From: Methanomassiliicoccales archaeon
Lineage (GTDB): Archaea > Thermoplasmatota > Thermoplasmata > Methanomassiliicoccales > JACIVX01
NCBI GenBank assembly: GCA_038850735.1
Contig: JAWCLO010000004.1
Span: 62,001 to 126,000 of the forward strand
DNA: 64,000 bases
Direction: 5' to 3'
Shown here: positions 26,194 to 35,442 of the stretch, one piece after another
Layout of the letters: every line of letters begins with the position of its first letter
Position numbering within the stretch: the stretch's first letter is position 1
Notes under the pieces: model-generated
The model's input: the letters and a program-made list of their open reading frames with translations, nothing else
What the model was told of the DNA's origin: nothing
The model's database searches: none
Program-made: the position numbers and the translations under genes

Positions 26194-26694
26194 TCAGCCC
26201 AATTCTTCGCTAAATTTCCACAGCTTATCTCCAACCCAATGCAGTGTTTTTACCGCCTTTCCGCTTTTACTTTTCTTGATATCTTCTGCTGATATCAAAG
26301 CCTTTCCAATTGCAATTGGCACCCTGTTTCTTACATCTCTGATCCAAACTAAATCGCCTTCCCTGATGATTTCGTCGATCTCAACGATACCAGGACACAT
26401 GACATCCGCACCATTGGAAATATAGGGTACTGCTCCCATATCAACCGTAACAAACATTCGCTGGGGTCTATATTTCAACAAACCCTTCATAGTGAGAAAA
26501 GGCTTGCCCTCATATACTACTGCTACAATTTCATTGTTCACGAAGATTAAATCAAAATCGCTACTCTCAGCTCTATCGACCGTGTCACTTGCATTGAAAA
26601 CCTCTACACCAAGCTTCGAGGAAATTTCATTTGCTATTGCATCAATTTCTTTCCTTCTAAGTCTGTGACGCTTTCTAACTCTAAGATCGGACAT
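26194..26694 (-). CDS. PUA-domain RNA-binding protein (COG2016, MCT-1/Tma20-like)
   Basis: About 166 residues. An N-terminal basic segment (VRKRHRLRRKE) leads into the DUF1947-like part, and the C-terminal PUA domain has GADVMCPGIVEID and GDLVWIRD. Relatives bind ribosomes or rRNA. The frame is open to 26859, but that would overlap the zinc-ribbon gene; the ATG at 26694 fits the family start, and TTTTTATGG about 28 bp upstream fits leaderless expression. Confidence 0.88.
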   Translation of the reverse strand: MSDLRVRKRHRLRRKEIDAIANEISSKLGVEVFNASDTVDRAESSDFDLIFVNNEIVAVVYEGKPFLTMKGLLKYRPQRMFVTVDMGAVPYISNGADVMCPGIVEIDEIIREGDLVWIRDVRNRVPIAIGKALISAEDIKKSKSGKAVKTLHWVGDKLWKFSEELG

Positions 26695-26737
26695 TGAGTC
26701 TAAAATAAGGCACGGCCATAAAAATCCTTTTAATACG

Positions 26738-27115
26738 TCAATTTTTTCTAAATTTGAATCTTCCAAAAATGCCTTTTCTTTCCTTTCTAGTTTGTTCTTC
26801 TGAACTCTGAACCGATCCACCTTGATTCGCATTGGAGAACTGTGGTCTTCTGTTTTCAATCTTTGTACCCGATACTCCTACATGGGAGCCCGATGGGGCC
26901 TCGACAGAAAGAGGCGATACCTGTTCCGTCGAAGAAAAGGTCTGTTGATCCATAGCAACCACAGATCCTTCCCGTACAAGTTCTTCTGCAACCTGCTCCA
27001 ATTCCACCAGATCATGACTTTCGAACTCAGCCCCGCAGTAAGGACACGTTCTCGCGTCTGCAGCGATCTGCCTGCTACAGATTGGACATTCTATTTGATC
27101 CGACTTGTCTTTCAT
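26738..27115 (-). CDS. Zinc-ribbon protein with disordered tail
   Basis: The 125-residue protein has a single zinc ribbon near the N-terminus (CPICSRQIAADARTCPYCG) followed by a polar Ser/Gln/Glu-rich tail and a basic C-terminus (GIFGRFKFRKN). No enzymatic motif. It may anchor other proteins or nucleic acid. It ends 43 bases before the PUA gene on the same strand. Confidence 0.75.
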   Translation of the reverse strand: MKDKSDQIECPICSRQIAADARTCPYCGAEFESHDLVELEQVAEELVREGSVVAMDQQTFSSTEQVSPLSVEAPSGSHVGVSGTKIENRRPQFSNANQGGSVQSSEEQTRKERKGIFGRFKFRKN

Positions 27116-27483
27116 AGCTACACACCCTCAGCAAATCCCATGATATTGAAGATTGCTCCTGAGCCAAACATATCAGGAATGGAGGTTTCAGAGTTTCTAA
27201 GTATCTACTAATTGTGTGCCCCTTTATAAGAATTTAAGGATGCATTTACCAAGAATGATAATACTTAGCATGATGAATTTAAATGATTAGACTGGCCAGT
27301 TCTGGTTAATTCCCTCCCGAAGAAGATCTTAGGAATGATCGAGAATGGAATAAGTGATGTGTCAAGATTTTTCCAATTAGCAGTTAAGCTTTGAGTTCCA
27401 GAAATCCCAACGTAGATGCCGACAGCGGCAAACTTCGCAATAATACGTTGGCCTTTTATACAGGAATTCAGCTATACCTTTGC
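27116..27483. other. Divergent intergenic region
   Basis: This 368-bp spacer separates the minus-strand zinc-ribbon gene from the plus-strand membrane-protein pair. A CTTTTATAC element near 27450 lies about 30 bp from the ATG at 27484. Nothing else is evident; a weak upstream TTG (27391) in frame is probably not used. Confidence 0.45.
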
Positions 27484-28317
27484 ATGCGATGGGGAATTTT
27501 TTTCGTACGATTGGTCCGAATTACTCTTAGCCTCTTTATTGCAGCGCTAGTTATATTGAGCATTTTGCCGCTGGCAATGGGGGGATTGAGAGTAGACACA
27601 CCTCAAGACGAGGAGGGGGGAGTTAAGCTCGAGGGGGATATTCTGAAGATGTCCCTTCCCATTGAAATCAGCAACGGGGGATACTTCAGCATCGAAGACC
27701 TCTTGTTTCATTATGTAGTAACCGATCTCCAGGGGGAAACCGTTGCTGAAGATAGTTCAGAGCCAGTAACTGTCGAAGCAGGAGAGGACAAGAGAATTAA
27801 TGTCGAATTGGAAATGAATCTTAATGATTTTAGCCCTTCGCACCTTAGAAGTCTCGTATTTGAAGGTGGCCAGTTCAATATGCTGATCGAAGTCAACAGT
27901 TACTACACGATGAGATTTTTCAGATTTAATTTAGCACTAAACGAGACGATCGATTTCGAACCGATGATTAACGATTACGGGATCCACACCGAGGGGATCA
28001 CTCATAGTTATGACTCCAGCGCGGAGGCGATGACATTCTTCATTCCATATTATATATACGGATCGCCGATGCTGGAAGGACAGAGCTTGATTTTACGCTG
28101 TGCAATATTCAACAGCACCTCTGAAATAGCAGAAAAAGAGACGGCAATCGTTTTTTCAGTGCATAATGAACAATCAATGGAGGTATTGATAGTCGGCGAA
28201 GCTGCGCAGTATTTATTGACCTCGTCAGATTTGCTTACTATATCATTTGAGGTTGAATTCAAAGGTATTAGCGACAAGAAATCATTTCAGTACCAATGGC
28301 AAGGGGGTCAGCCTTGA
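27484..28317 (+). CDS. Predicted secreted/membrane-anchored protein, unknown
   Basis: About 277 residues. A hydrophobic signal-anchor (residues 5-30, RITLSLFIAALVILSILPLAM) precedes an extracellular beta-rich, Asn/Glu-rich region with no recognised domain. I choose ATG 27484 because the TATA element is about 30 bp upstream. A second membrane protein follows with a TTGA start-stop overlap, so the two likely work together at the cell surface. Family unknown. Confidence 0.7.
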   Translation: MRWGIFFVRLVRITLSLFIAALVILSILPLAMGGLRVDTPQDEEGGVKLEGDILKMSLPIEISNGGYFSIEDLLFHYVVTDLQGETVAEDSSEPVTVEAGEDKRINVELEMNLNDFSPSHLRSLVFEGGQFNMLIEVNSYYTMRFFRFNLALNETIDFEPMINDYGIHTEGITHSYDSSAEAMTFFIPYYIYGSPMLEGQSLILRCAIFNSTSEIAEKETAIVFSVHNEQSMEVLIVGEAAQYLLTSSDLLTISFEVEFKGISDKKSFQYQWQGGQP

Positions 28318-28898
28318 GCGAGTTCTCATTTAAACACGGAGTATTATGGAAAGGTGCATTGTCGGCGATCATCAGCGCATTGAACTTCTTGATTGTGCCG
28401 ATTATCATAATATCTGTCATTTCGAAATTTGGAGAAGAGATCCTCGGTGACTATTTTGCGGTGACGAGAAGTGCGATATTAACTATTGGAATTCCAATAA
28501 TCATAATGAGTTTCTTGAAGGGCTTTTATCCGAAGGGATCAATATCGAGACTCATTTTCGGAATGATGACTGCTGCCCTCGTATGTGCGTGGATCTGGTT
28601 TGTATTGCAGGGAGGAATTATTAACATTCATGCAGAGGAAGTGGAAATCACGTTTGACTTCTCCATGTTTGTTGTTGTCTTAATCGTTATAGCAGCACTC
28701 GGTGGGGCACTCTATGTTGCAGAATTTGTCTCATTTAGAAAGGAATTTTTGGACCACGTACAGAGAAAAGAAGAGATGAAATCAGAAGAAAAATCTAAAT
28801 CTAGTGAACTAAACGAGACGAAGCATGTGTGTGATGAAGTTGAAGAAACATCAACGAACGAAAGGCCATCTGAGTCGAGCGAAACAACAAACAAATGA
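28314..28898 (+). CDS. Four-TM membrane protein with charged tail, unknown
   Basis: About 194 residues: four hydrophobic helices (residues 15-145) and a long Glu/Lys/Ser-rich cytoplasmic-type tail. The start is probably TTG 28314, overlapping the previous stop (TTGA) with GGGGGT five bases upstream. No family recognised. Operon partner of the signal-anchored protein before it. Confidence 0.68.
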   Translation: MSEFSFKHGVLWKGALSAIISALNFLIVPIIIISVISKFGEEILGDYFAVTRSAILTIGIPIIIMSFLKGFYPKGSISRLIFGMMTAALVCAWIWFVLQGGIINIHAEEVEITFDFSMFVVVLIVIAALGGALYVAEFVSFRKEFLDHVQRKEEMKSEEKSKSSELNETKHVCDEVEETSTNERPSESSETTNK

Positions 28899-28976
28899 TC
28901 TAGACAACTGGATACCGCTTAGCTATAAAAAGGCGCTAAGGATTGTTTGAAAAGGCGCATTTAAGGGTGAACAGTT

Positions 28977-29666
28977 TTACTGAGGCATCTTGATTCCTTG
29001 GTTTGTTATATCGAATAAAATGTAATCGATAGGCGTCCGGACTCCTCTCATCTTTACTATTTCAATGGCTCTTTCTCTTGAGTCTGTATAAGGATTGTCT
29101 CTCCTGAACAATCGAATGATACCATAAAAAGGATGGAAAACGCATTCCCCAAAGTTTTGAGTCGTTGATTCGTCAAGAATAATCAATGCGGTGCAACGCC
29201 GCTTTTCGAGAGAGTAAATCAAATAATTGATTTGCCGCAGAAATTGCGAGCGTTCCATATCAGGGGCAAGCAGACCTAGATTATCGATGATAACATTCTT
29301 GACATCAGATTCTAGAAAATTCAGCAATCCGACGAATCCGCTGTCTATTAAACATTCAAATGAATGATTGGATTCGGCAGATCTCTCCTGGAGCACTGAG
29401 TAAAATCTAAGATAGCCTGCAGATTCATACTTCTCTAAGTTCCACCCAAAGGCTGTCGCTTGTTCGAATATATTTTCCTTAATCTCTTCAATGCCTATAT
29501 ATGCCGTTTTTTCCTTTTTCTCGCAACGCTCCTTAATAAAATGCAGGGCCATTACTGTCTTCCCATCACCTGGTTTTCCAGTAATCAAGATACTTTTTCC
29601 TTTGGGAAAACCAACGATTAATCGATCCAGTCCTTCGATCCCAGTCGATATCCTTTCAATCACCAT
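28977..29666 (-). CDS. RAD55/KaiC-like RecA-superfamily ATPase
   Basis: The 229-residue single-domain protein has Walker A GKPGDGKT (residues 30-37) and a Walker B-like VIIDNLG. This RAD55 group is expanded in archaea and often linked to signalling. The start region MVIERISTGIEGLDRLIVGFP is typical. It is convergent with the four-TM gene and divergent from the unknown Cys-containing protein at 29967. Confidence 0.85.
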   Translation of the reverse strand: MVIERISTGIEGLDRLIVGFPKGKSILITGKPGDGKTVMALHFIKERCEKKEKTAYIGIEEIKENIFEQATAFGWNLEKYESAGYLRFYSVLQERSAESNHSFECLIDSGFVGLLNFLESDVKNVIIDNLGLLAPDMERSQFLRQINYLIYSLEKRRCTALIILDESTTQNFGECVFHPFYGIIRLFRRDNPYTDSRERAIEIVKMRGVRTPIDYILFDITNQGIKMPQ

Positions 29667-29966
29667 GAAAATCCCGTTTAATTACCAGCATTGTACCTCA
29701 TGCTTATTTCCCAGATAGATACTTGCCTGTATTTATTGATGTTTTTTTGAAGAAAACGAAGTTCATTTTGGAAATGATAAAATCTCTCTCATAGTGACAA
29801 AAAAAAGAAATATTTCTGATGCACGCTTCGCCGTTCAAATCACTTTTGCATTATGACTAAATCATGAGAAAGAATGGTCTTACAGGAATAAATAAGACAG
29901 GGAAGCGATAAATACATCAATTGCGCTTGCGGGCCGGAAGTCGATAGAAGAGGAGAGGCTGAAAGT
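29667..29966. other. Divergent intergenic region, no gene
   Basis: A 300-bp spacer with promoters on both sides. The right gene has a GAGGAGAGG ribosome-binding site. I see nothing else. Confidence 0.4.
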
Positions 29967-30692
29967 ATGGGTATGAGCATTGCGATTAGCGAACTCGACA
30001 GCAATGAGGCTTTATGTAGGAAAATGAAAAACACCATCATAAAAGTCTACCTGCCATCAATTAAAGGGTTCGAAAACTACGCAGATTACGATGAGGTTGT
30101 TGATGTCGAGACGGCAAAGCGCATATTCGGCAACGATTGGAATGCTTTCGCTAAGAGGAATAGAATTGCGGAAGAAACGGGAGAGATTTACCTGTCAAAG
30201 ATACGAAATGCTGATGATTCCTCGAGACTGCACCAATCAGTTGTCAAAAGGTATACTGGCTGGATTGAGGTTGCTAAAATTCCAGAGAATATGAGAGAGA
30301 GTGTGCTTGCTCAGGCATCCCCTGACAACAAAATAACCGAATGGGATATGTTGGGATTCGATGAACTAAATGAGACTTGCTCAAAATGTCCCTTGTCGTG
30401 GGACAGTGGACGAGGGTGCATTGGAACATTCGGTCCAGACAACAGCGCATTACCAGATATCGCAAGAAAGTACAACTGCTCCATAATCGCTGATGTTCCA
30501 AAATATGCGAAGGAGGGGCGAAAGCTAGGGAAGGAAGAAATCATTAGGCTACTTGACGAAATTTCCATTCTGAGAGAGAAATTAGTTGCAGAAGGTAAGA
30601 TGGCCGTAAGAAGATATGCAGGTGTGTTGGATAGACTTGAAGCCGCAGGAAAGACCGCTCTCAGATACAACACAAGGATGTACTTTGTTTAG
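29967..30692 (+). CDS. Unrecognised protein with CxxC...C motif, 241 aa
   Basis: I do not recognise a family. The 241 residues are mostly charged and helical, with a central ETCSKCPLSWDSGRGCIGTFGP segment whose three cysteines could bind metal or a cluster, and a C-terminal helical stretch (residues 190-240). The ATG follows GAGGAGAGG. It is convergent with the ThiF gene of the tungsten-cofactor cluster, gap 27 bases, which might hint at a link. Confidence 0.7.
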   Translation: MGMSIAISELDSNEALCRKMKNTIIKVYLPSIKGFENYADYDEVVDVETAKRIFGNDWNAFAKRNRIAEETGEIYLSKIRNADDSSRLHQSVVKRYTGWIEVAKIPENMRESVLAQASPDNKITEWDMLGFDELNETCSKCPLSWDSGRGCIGTFGPDNSALPDIARKYNCSIIADVPKYAKEGRKLGKEEIIRLLDEISILREKLVAEGKMAVRRYAGVLDRLEAAGKTALRYNTRMYFV

Positions 30693-30719
30693 CAATAGTA
30701 AGCCGTTTGACAATATTGG

Positions 30720-31472
30720 TTACAGATGGCTACAAACAGGGCACTTATCAGTGCGACAAACTTCAATAGCTTCCCAGTATTGGTACAAGAGATCGCCGAT
30801 TAGCAACTTGGATTTTAGCGGCTCTCCCAAGTGGGTTATCAATTTGATGGCCTCAGCAGCTTCAAGAATTCCAAAAATGCCAGCCGTGACTCCAATAATC
30901 GGAAAAATCCCTTTCTTCGGAGGGGGTTTGGGAAATAAACACCTGAGACACGGTGTTTCTCCGGGAATTATGGTGGTAATTTGGCCATGAAACCCTTCGA
31001 CAGCACCATGAATCAATGGCATTTTCTTCCTGATGCAATAATCATTAAGCATGTAACGGGGGGTAAAATCATCGAGGCAGTCTATTATTAAATCCGCCCC
31101 TTCAAATACACTATCAATATTTTCATCAGTAACCTTAACCATCTTTGGTATGACCTCAATGCTAGAATTTAACCTAGTTAATTTCCAGGCAGCAGATTGC
31201 ACTTTTGGTGTTCTCTTTTCTACATCTTCCTCCCAGTGAAGAACCTGCCTATTCAGATTGGAAATATCTGGAATTTGATAGTCGACGAGAATCAGTCTCC
31301 CAACGCCCGCCGCGGCAAGATATGTAGAAACTGGAGATCCAAGCCCACCTTGACCCATGATTCCAATAGTAGCTTCTGCTAATTTTCTCTGCCCGTCTTC
31401 TCCAAACCCCTCGATCATTATTTGCCTTGAATATCTCTCAAGTTCCCGATTTGAAAACCTGCTATCATTCAT
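30720..31472 (-). CDS. ThiF/MoeB/HesA-type adenylyltransferase (E1-like)
   Basis: The 250-residue protein has the nucleotide motif MGQGGLGSPVSTYLAAAGVG and two zinc pairs (CLRC and CPVC). E1-like enzymes adenylate the C-terminal Gly-Gly of MoaD/ThiS proteins so sulfur can be attached. Two MoaD-like genes and an AOR lie upstream on the same strand, so it probably works in molybdopterin/tungstopterin synthesis. Catalytic cysteine assignment is uncertain. Confidence 0.88.
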   Translation of the reverse strand: MNDSRFSNRELERYSRQIMIEGFGEDGQRKLAEATIGIMGQGGLGSPVSTYLAAAGVGRLILVDYQIPDISNLNRQVLHWEEDVEKRTPKVQSAAWKLTRLNSSIEVIPKMVKVTDENIDSVFEGADLIIDCLDDFTPRYMLNDYCIRKKMPLIHGAVEGFHGQITTIIPGETPCLRCLFPKPPPKKGIFPIIGVTAGIFGILEAAEAIKLITHLGEPLKSKLLIGDLLYQYWEAIEVCRTDKCPVCSHL

Positions 31473-31788
31473 TCCATTGGCCCCTTTAATTGATTCCCAT
31501 ACAACACAATTTTATCAGCGAAATTCATCGCCTCCAATTCATTGTAGAGATGCAACCACACCTACATATCGCAATCCGCATCAATTTTATTTAGACGCGG
31601 TATTGATCTAATGGACGATTTTTCAATTAAGGATTTCTATTGCACCAATGCTGAAATAATTTGAATTAACATTGTGTTTCTCCCGGTACGCCGATAGAGA
31701 ATTTTGATGAATTTGGGGCGTTGCCTGTTATTCTTTAGCATCGTATACCTGAACCGGGCTGGTTTTTTGTTTAATATCTGTACGAGAC
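31473..31788. other. Intergenic region between MoaD-like and ThiF genes
   Basis: A 316-bp spacer of mixed composition. A weak hairpin AACC/GGTT followed by T6 (around 31750-31770) reads on the plus strand, where no gene is present upstream. No coding frame recognised. Confidence 0.4.
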
Positions 31789-32067
31789 CTATGCGCGCTT
31801 GCTGAAATACCACCTATACAGCAGTGCCATATCACGTGGAAATATTGCGACGATATCGCCGTCTCTGACTTCGCGCTCCGGTGCAGAGTAATCATTGTTT
31901 AAGAATAAATGACTTGTTTCTTCGAGATTGATACCTAATTTCTTTAATATATCCGAGATACTCTTGATTGCAGAACCGTCTAATTCAACAATTCCAACCT
32001 GCCCACTGAAATCTACGATAGATGCATACTTTTTCAATTTTCCATACAGCTTAACTTTAATTGCCAT
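31789..32067 (-). CDS. MoaD/ThiS-like beta-grasp protein lacking the C-terminal Gly-Gly
   Basis: About 92 residues with the ubiquitin-like MoaD fold: MAIKVKLYGKLKKY, a central LNNDYSAPEREVRDGDIVAIFP. Sulfur-carrier MoaD ends in GG, but this one continues with DMALLYRWYFSKRA and stops. It could be a structural MoaD paralogue, or a frame-shifted gene. The start is ATG 32067 or GTG 32076; both have possible ribosome-binding sites. It sits directly after the GG-type MoaD gene. Confidence 0.78.
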   Translation of the reverse strand: MAIKVKLYGKLKKYASIVDFSGQVGIVELDGSAIKSISDILKKLGINLEETSHLFLNNDYSAPEREVRDGDIVAIFPRDMALLYRWYFSKRA

Positions 32068-32087
32068 CAATATCACCAGATTCCTCT

Positions 32088-32366
32088 TTATCCTCCAGCA
32101 AGCACAGGGAAAACGGCAACTCTGTCCCCATCTGACAATGGAGTTTCGAATCCTTTGAGATGTTCGATATTGTACCCGTTTACCATAACCTTTACCCTCA
32201 TCTTGACCTTTTTTTTGTCAAAATCATCAAAAATCTCATCTCGTAAGTTCTCGAATTTCGACACCAGTTGTTCTAAAACAGACATCACATTAGACGCTTC
32301 CAAATACAACTCGCTTGTTTTTGCGAGATCCTGAAGCGTGGCAAATAGCTTCACTCGAACGGCCAT
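32088..32366 (-). CDS. MoaD-family sulfur carrier with C-terminal Gly-Gly
   Basis: About 92 residues, MoaD-like: MAVRVKLFATLQDLAK at the start, VMVNGYNIEHLKGFETPLSDGDRVAVFPVLAGG at the end in conserved order, finishing in the GG needed for thiocarboxylation. It supplies the dithiolene sulfur of pterin cofactors. An in-frame ATG at 32426 overlaps the AOR stop (ATGA), so the longer form cannot be excluded; the ATG at 32366 fits the family length. Confidence 0.88.
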   Translation of the reverse strand: MAVRVKLFATLQDLAKTSELYLEASNVMSVLEQLVSKFENLRDEIFDDFDKKKVKMRVKVMVNGYNIEHLKGFETPLSDGDRVAVFPVLAGG

Positions 32367-32422
32367 GGCAATAAAAATAAGAGAAAGGAAAGAGAAAAGG
32401 GTTTCGCCTAATTCCCTTCTAT

Positions 32423-34135
32423 TCATTCTGGAAATACTCGATCGAGCTCATCGTTAGGCACGTCGTATACAACATTCTTCGGTGGCAAGGGCTCTAATGT
32501 CATGAACTCCGGAAGCCTGTCCTGTGCTTTTGTGAATCCAGCTGCCTTATTGAACTTCCTCTCAACCTCAAGAATCTTTGCACCGAGCTTCACTGCATCA
32601 TCTACACTCCAATTGGTGCCGAGAACACCATTGCAGGACTCGACCATACCTTCAAAGCCTTCAGGTATGTCCATGATTGCAAATGCAGTGAACAAGCAAT
32701 ATCCAGAGCTATCGATAAATGCGGTGCTCTGCTGTAGGGCCCTTGATAAATCCGCCTTCTTTTTGTCAAGTGGATCGACTTTTCCGCCAACTCCAAGAAT
32801 CTCTGGTGCAATCGCATAACCTGCTGTATGATCTGCTCCCATCGGCGTTGTTGCGTACGTAACTCCAATGCCTTTGATGGGTCTTGGATCATACGCTGGA
32901 ATGCTCTGTCCTTTTACGGTTGGGATCCTCGTCACACCAAATGCCTTACCGGTGAATTCCGTCCCATTTGCAATGATGCGACCCAAAGGCGATTTTCGAC
33001 GAACTTCCTCAAGCAGGCACAGCGCACCCTTTCCATCGCCGAATTTAATGATCCCTCCTTCCATCGCAACACCGATCGTGCCTCCCATCTCTATCGTATC
33101 CAGACCAAGATCATTGCAGGCACGGTTTAGCTCTCCAACATCATCCAAGTTATAAATACCGCAGTTTGGTCCCAGAGCCCACACTGATTCGTATTCCAAA
33201 ACTCCAACCGGATCCTTACCCCCTTCTTTTACCCAGACCTCCGAACACTGAATAATACACCCAGGGCTGCAGACATGCGGTCTTTCGCCGCCTCTCTTCT
33301 TGATAATTTCTGCCTTCTTCTCACCAGATACAAGAGGCGCCAGCTCATCGTAACCGGCAGAAAAGTTCCTGTGCGGAAGGGCTCCTGCTTCATTGATGAC
33401 GTTAATAAGCGCGTCTGTTCCATAACTGTTCAAAGTTCCTCCAGGTTTCGTTATGTCGTGTTTCTGCAACGCTGCAGTGAGCTTCCTTGTTCCCTCTTTG
33501 AACCGCTCCTTGTCCTTAATCTCGACGCCCGGAGCGCCCTCATCATCCGCGATTATGAATTTCAGTCCGCGCGTTCCCATTACTGCTCCCAGACCGCCTC
33601 TCCCCGCGTATCTGCTGGGCAAACCGTCAACGTCGTTGAAGCATACCCCAGCACCAGCACCGCCGATTTCTCCAGCAATACCCGTAGAACAAATAGCGAT
33701 GTTCTTTCCGAATATTTCCCTCAGCTGTGGATAAACCTCATAGAGACCTTTTCCAACCCACGGCTTCGCATCGAAAAATTCGACTTTGTCCTTTGTGATC
33801 TTGACACCATAAAATGAGCCTTTTCGCTGCCCTTGTACAATAATTGCTTTTATTCCTAGCTTAGCAATTTTCTGGGCAAAATTAGTACCTGCGTTCGCTT
33901 CTTTTATCCCGCCTGTCAATGGCGATTTACCTCCCACAGATATTCTACCCGAAGTCGGCGCGCTTGTTCCCGTTACGATACCTGGCGCCAGGACGACTTT
34001 GTTGTTGGGTCCAAGTGGATGGCAAGTTGGAGGTACTTCATCAGCAACAATTGTTGACGTAAGACCACGACCGCCAAGATTCTTCCACTTCTCTGGCACG
34101 TCCTCGTACTTGGCTTTGAGCTCGGTCATGTCCAC
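32423..34135 (-). CDS. Tungsten-containing aldehyde:ferredoxin oxidoreductase family protein
   Basis: About 570 residues of the AOR family, which oxidises aldehydes to acids with ferredoxin via a tungsten bis-pterin and one [4Fe-4S]. Seen are LGGRGL, the cluster set CSPGCIIQC, the DLGLDTIEMGG pterin motif and C-terminal SSGYCLF. Upstream of the GTG given, the codons continue in frame as T-S-K-I-L-R-V-D, matching the family start, back to ACG at 34153, which sits five bases after GGGGGTGAT. The true N-terminus is therefore probably near 34153 with a non-AUG start. The gene heads a cluster with two MoaD-like proteins and a ThiF protein. Substrate unknown. Confidence 0.9.
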   Translation of the reverse strand: MDMTELKAKYEDVPEKWKNLGGRGLTSTIVADEVPPTCHPLGPNNKVVLAPGIVTGTSAPTSGRISVGGKSPLTGGIKEANAGTNFAQKIAKLGIKAIIVQGQRKGSFYGVKITKDKVEFFDAKPWVGKGLYEVYPQLREIFGKNIAICSTGIAGEIGGAGAGVCFNDVDGLPSRYAGRGGLGAVMGTRGLKFIIADDEGAPGVEIKDKERFKEGTRKLTAALQKHDITKPGGTLNSYGTDALINVINEAGALPHRNFSAGYDELAPLVSGEKKAEIIKKRGGERPHVCSPGCIIQCSEVWVKEGGKDPVGVLEYESVWALGPNCGIYNLDDVGELNRACNDLGLDTIEMGGTIGVAMEGGIIKFGDGKGALCLLEEVRRKSPLGRIIANGTEFTGKAFGVTRIPTVKGQSIPAYDPRPIKGIGVTYATTPMGADHTAGYAIAPEILGVGGKVDPLDKKKADLSRALQQSTAFIDSSGYCLFTAFAIMDIPEGFEGMVESCNGVLGTNWSVDDAVKLGAKILEVERKFNKAAGFTKAQDRLPEFMTLEPLPPKNVVYDVPNDELDRVFPE

Positions 34136-34413
34136 TCTCAGAATTTTTGACGTAATTAATCACCCCCTAAAATTTTAATATCACATTCCGACTTAAATAA
34201 ATTTCGAAAAATGTTGAATTTTCATATCAGTTATCAGATGTTATGGATATGCTCTAATCAACATTTCGACGTGCTATCTTGAAACAATTGATCTTCGTTC
34301 TTTAGCTGCACTGAAGAATAGCACACTTGCCATCTCTTTCTCAAAATAATTAAAGGGGAATGCATGGAAGATGTGACCCAAGAAAATGTTTTACATATTA
34401 TACGCAATCGATT

Positions 34414-35442
34414 TTATTTCCAGCTCACTAGAATCTCTTCCCGACGAAAGACTTTGAGGCTGATATAAAAGACGACAGCATCGATTACGGCTGTAAGCAA
34501 AACAAAGGAGAGCATGAAAAGAAGATCAAGCGTTACGAGACCAGTTATCGCTATAATGAAAAAAGCGACCACGGGCAGCACCACGAGCCCGCCTATTTGC
34601 TGCGATGCCCTTACATCACTAACCTTAGAGGATATCAACATGTTTACGAGGATGCTGAGTATGCAGAAAAGTGGCGCAAGTACAAATACCCCGATAATCC
34701 ACACAAGATTAGGCAATGGATAGTAACCAATTACTGGGAATACGATAGTATCAACGAGAACAATGAATGGTACGAGGCTTATCCAAGTCACTACCATAGT
34801 CGGAATGAATATTGAAACACACTTGCCGGCAAGCAGTTCAGTATCGGTTGTAGGCGTTGCCAACAGGGGTTCTAAACTCTTATTGATTTTCTCTCCAACA
34901 AAACTGTAAGAAGCGATCACTGTCGGGATCACTGAGGGAATCAAGATGAAGAACATGAGCAAAGAATCAATGAAAACCCTAAGAAAAGATTCAGCTTCGC
35001 TCACTTCTCCGATAACCACACACCGATCGAGTACTGAATTTATTCTGAGGGTATTCTTAAGATTGGAGTGAAACACTAGCGACTCACTTGTAGTCGAATT
35101 GATAATCCATGAATCGCGTATCACCGAACCCGATATATTACATTCCTCCAATACGCATGAAATGAGCACAGAATTCGTGAGGTTTGCGCCGACCAGTCGG
35201 AGATCTTTCAACGATAGCTCAGATATATTGCCACCGATGACAGTTATAGAAATATTGAATTTCAAATTGAGAGGCTCTTGTTCGTTAGGTCCAGCGAACA
35301 TCGTTACGGGAACTAGATAGACAACTGGCATGACCACAGCCATGACAAGAGGCATCGCTATGAGGCTGAACAAGATGTACTTATTTGTTCTAAACTCAGC
35401 AAGATCTTTTCTTGCAACAGTCAGGATCTTTTCTAGCCTCAT
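34414..35442 (-). CDS. ABC-2 type exporter permease
   Basis: A 342-residue membrane protein with a first helix at residues 20-45, a large external loop (about 60-165) with polar repeats, and five further helices to the C-terminus. This is the NatB/ABC-2 layout. It overlaps the ATPase gene by an ATGA. Substrate unknown; NatAB-like exporters move sodium or peptides in relatives. Confidence 0.85.
   Translation of the reverse strand: MRLEKILTVARKDLAEFRTNKYILFSLIAMPLVMAVVMPVVYLVPVTMFAGPNEQEPLNLKFNISITVIGGNISELSLKDLRLVGANLTNSVLISCVLEECNISGSVIRDSWIINSTTSESLVFHSNLKNTLRINSVLDRCVVIGEVSEAESFLRVFIDSLLMFFILIPSVIPTVIASYSFVGEKINKSLEPLLATPTTDTELLAGKCVSIFIPTMVVTWISLVPFIVLVDTIVFPVIGYYPLPNLVWIIGVFVLAPLFCILSILVNMLISSKVSDVRASQQIGGLVVLPVVAFFIIAITGLVTLDLLFMLSFVLLTAVIDAVVFYISLKVFRREEILVSWK

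Noticed and set aside
26695-26859. N-terminal extension of the PUA-domain protein
   Set aside because: It would overlap the zinc-ribbon gene in another frame; the shorter start matches family length.
31750-31770. Terminator-like AACC/GGTT hairpin with T6 on the plus strand
   Set aside because: The stem is only four pairs and no plus-strand gene precedes it.
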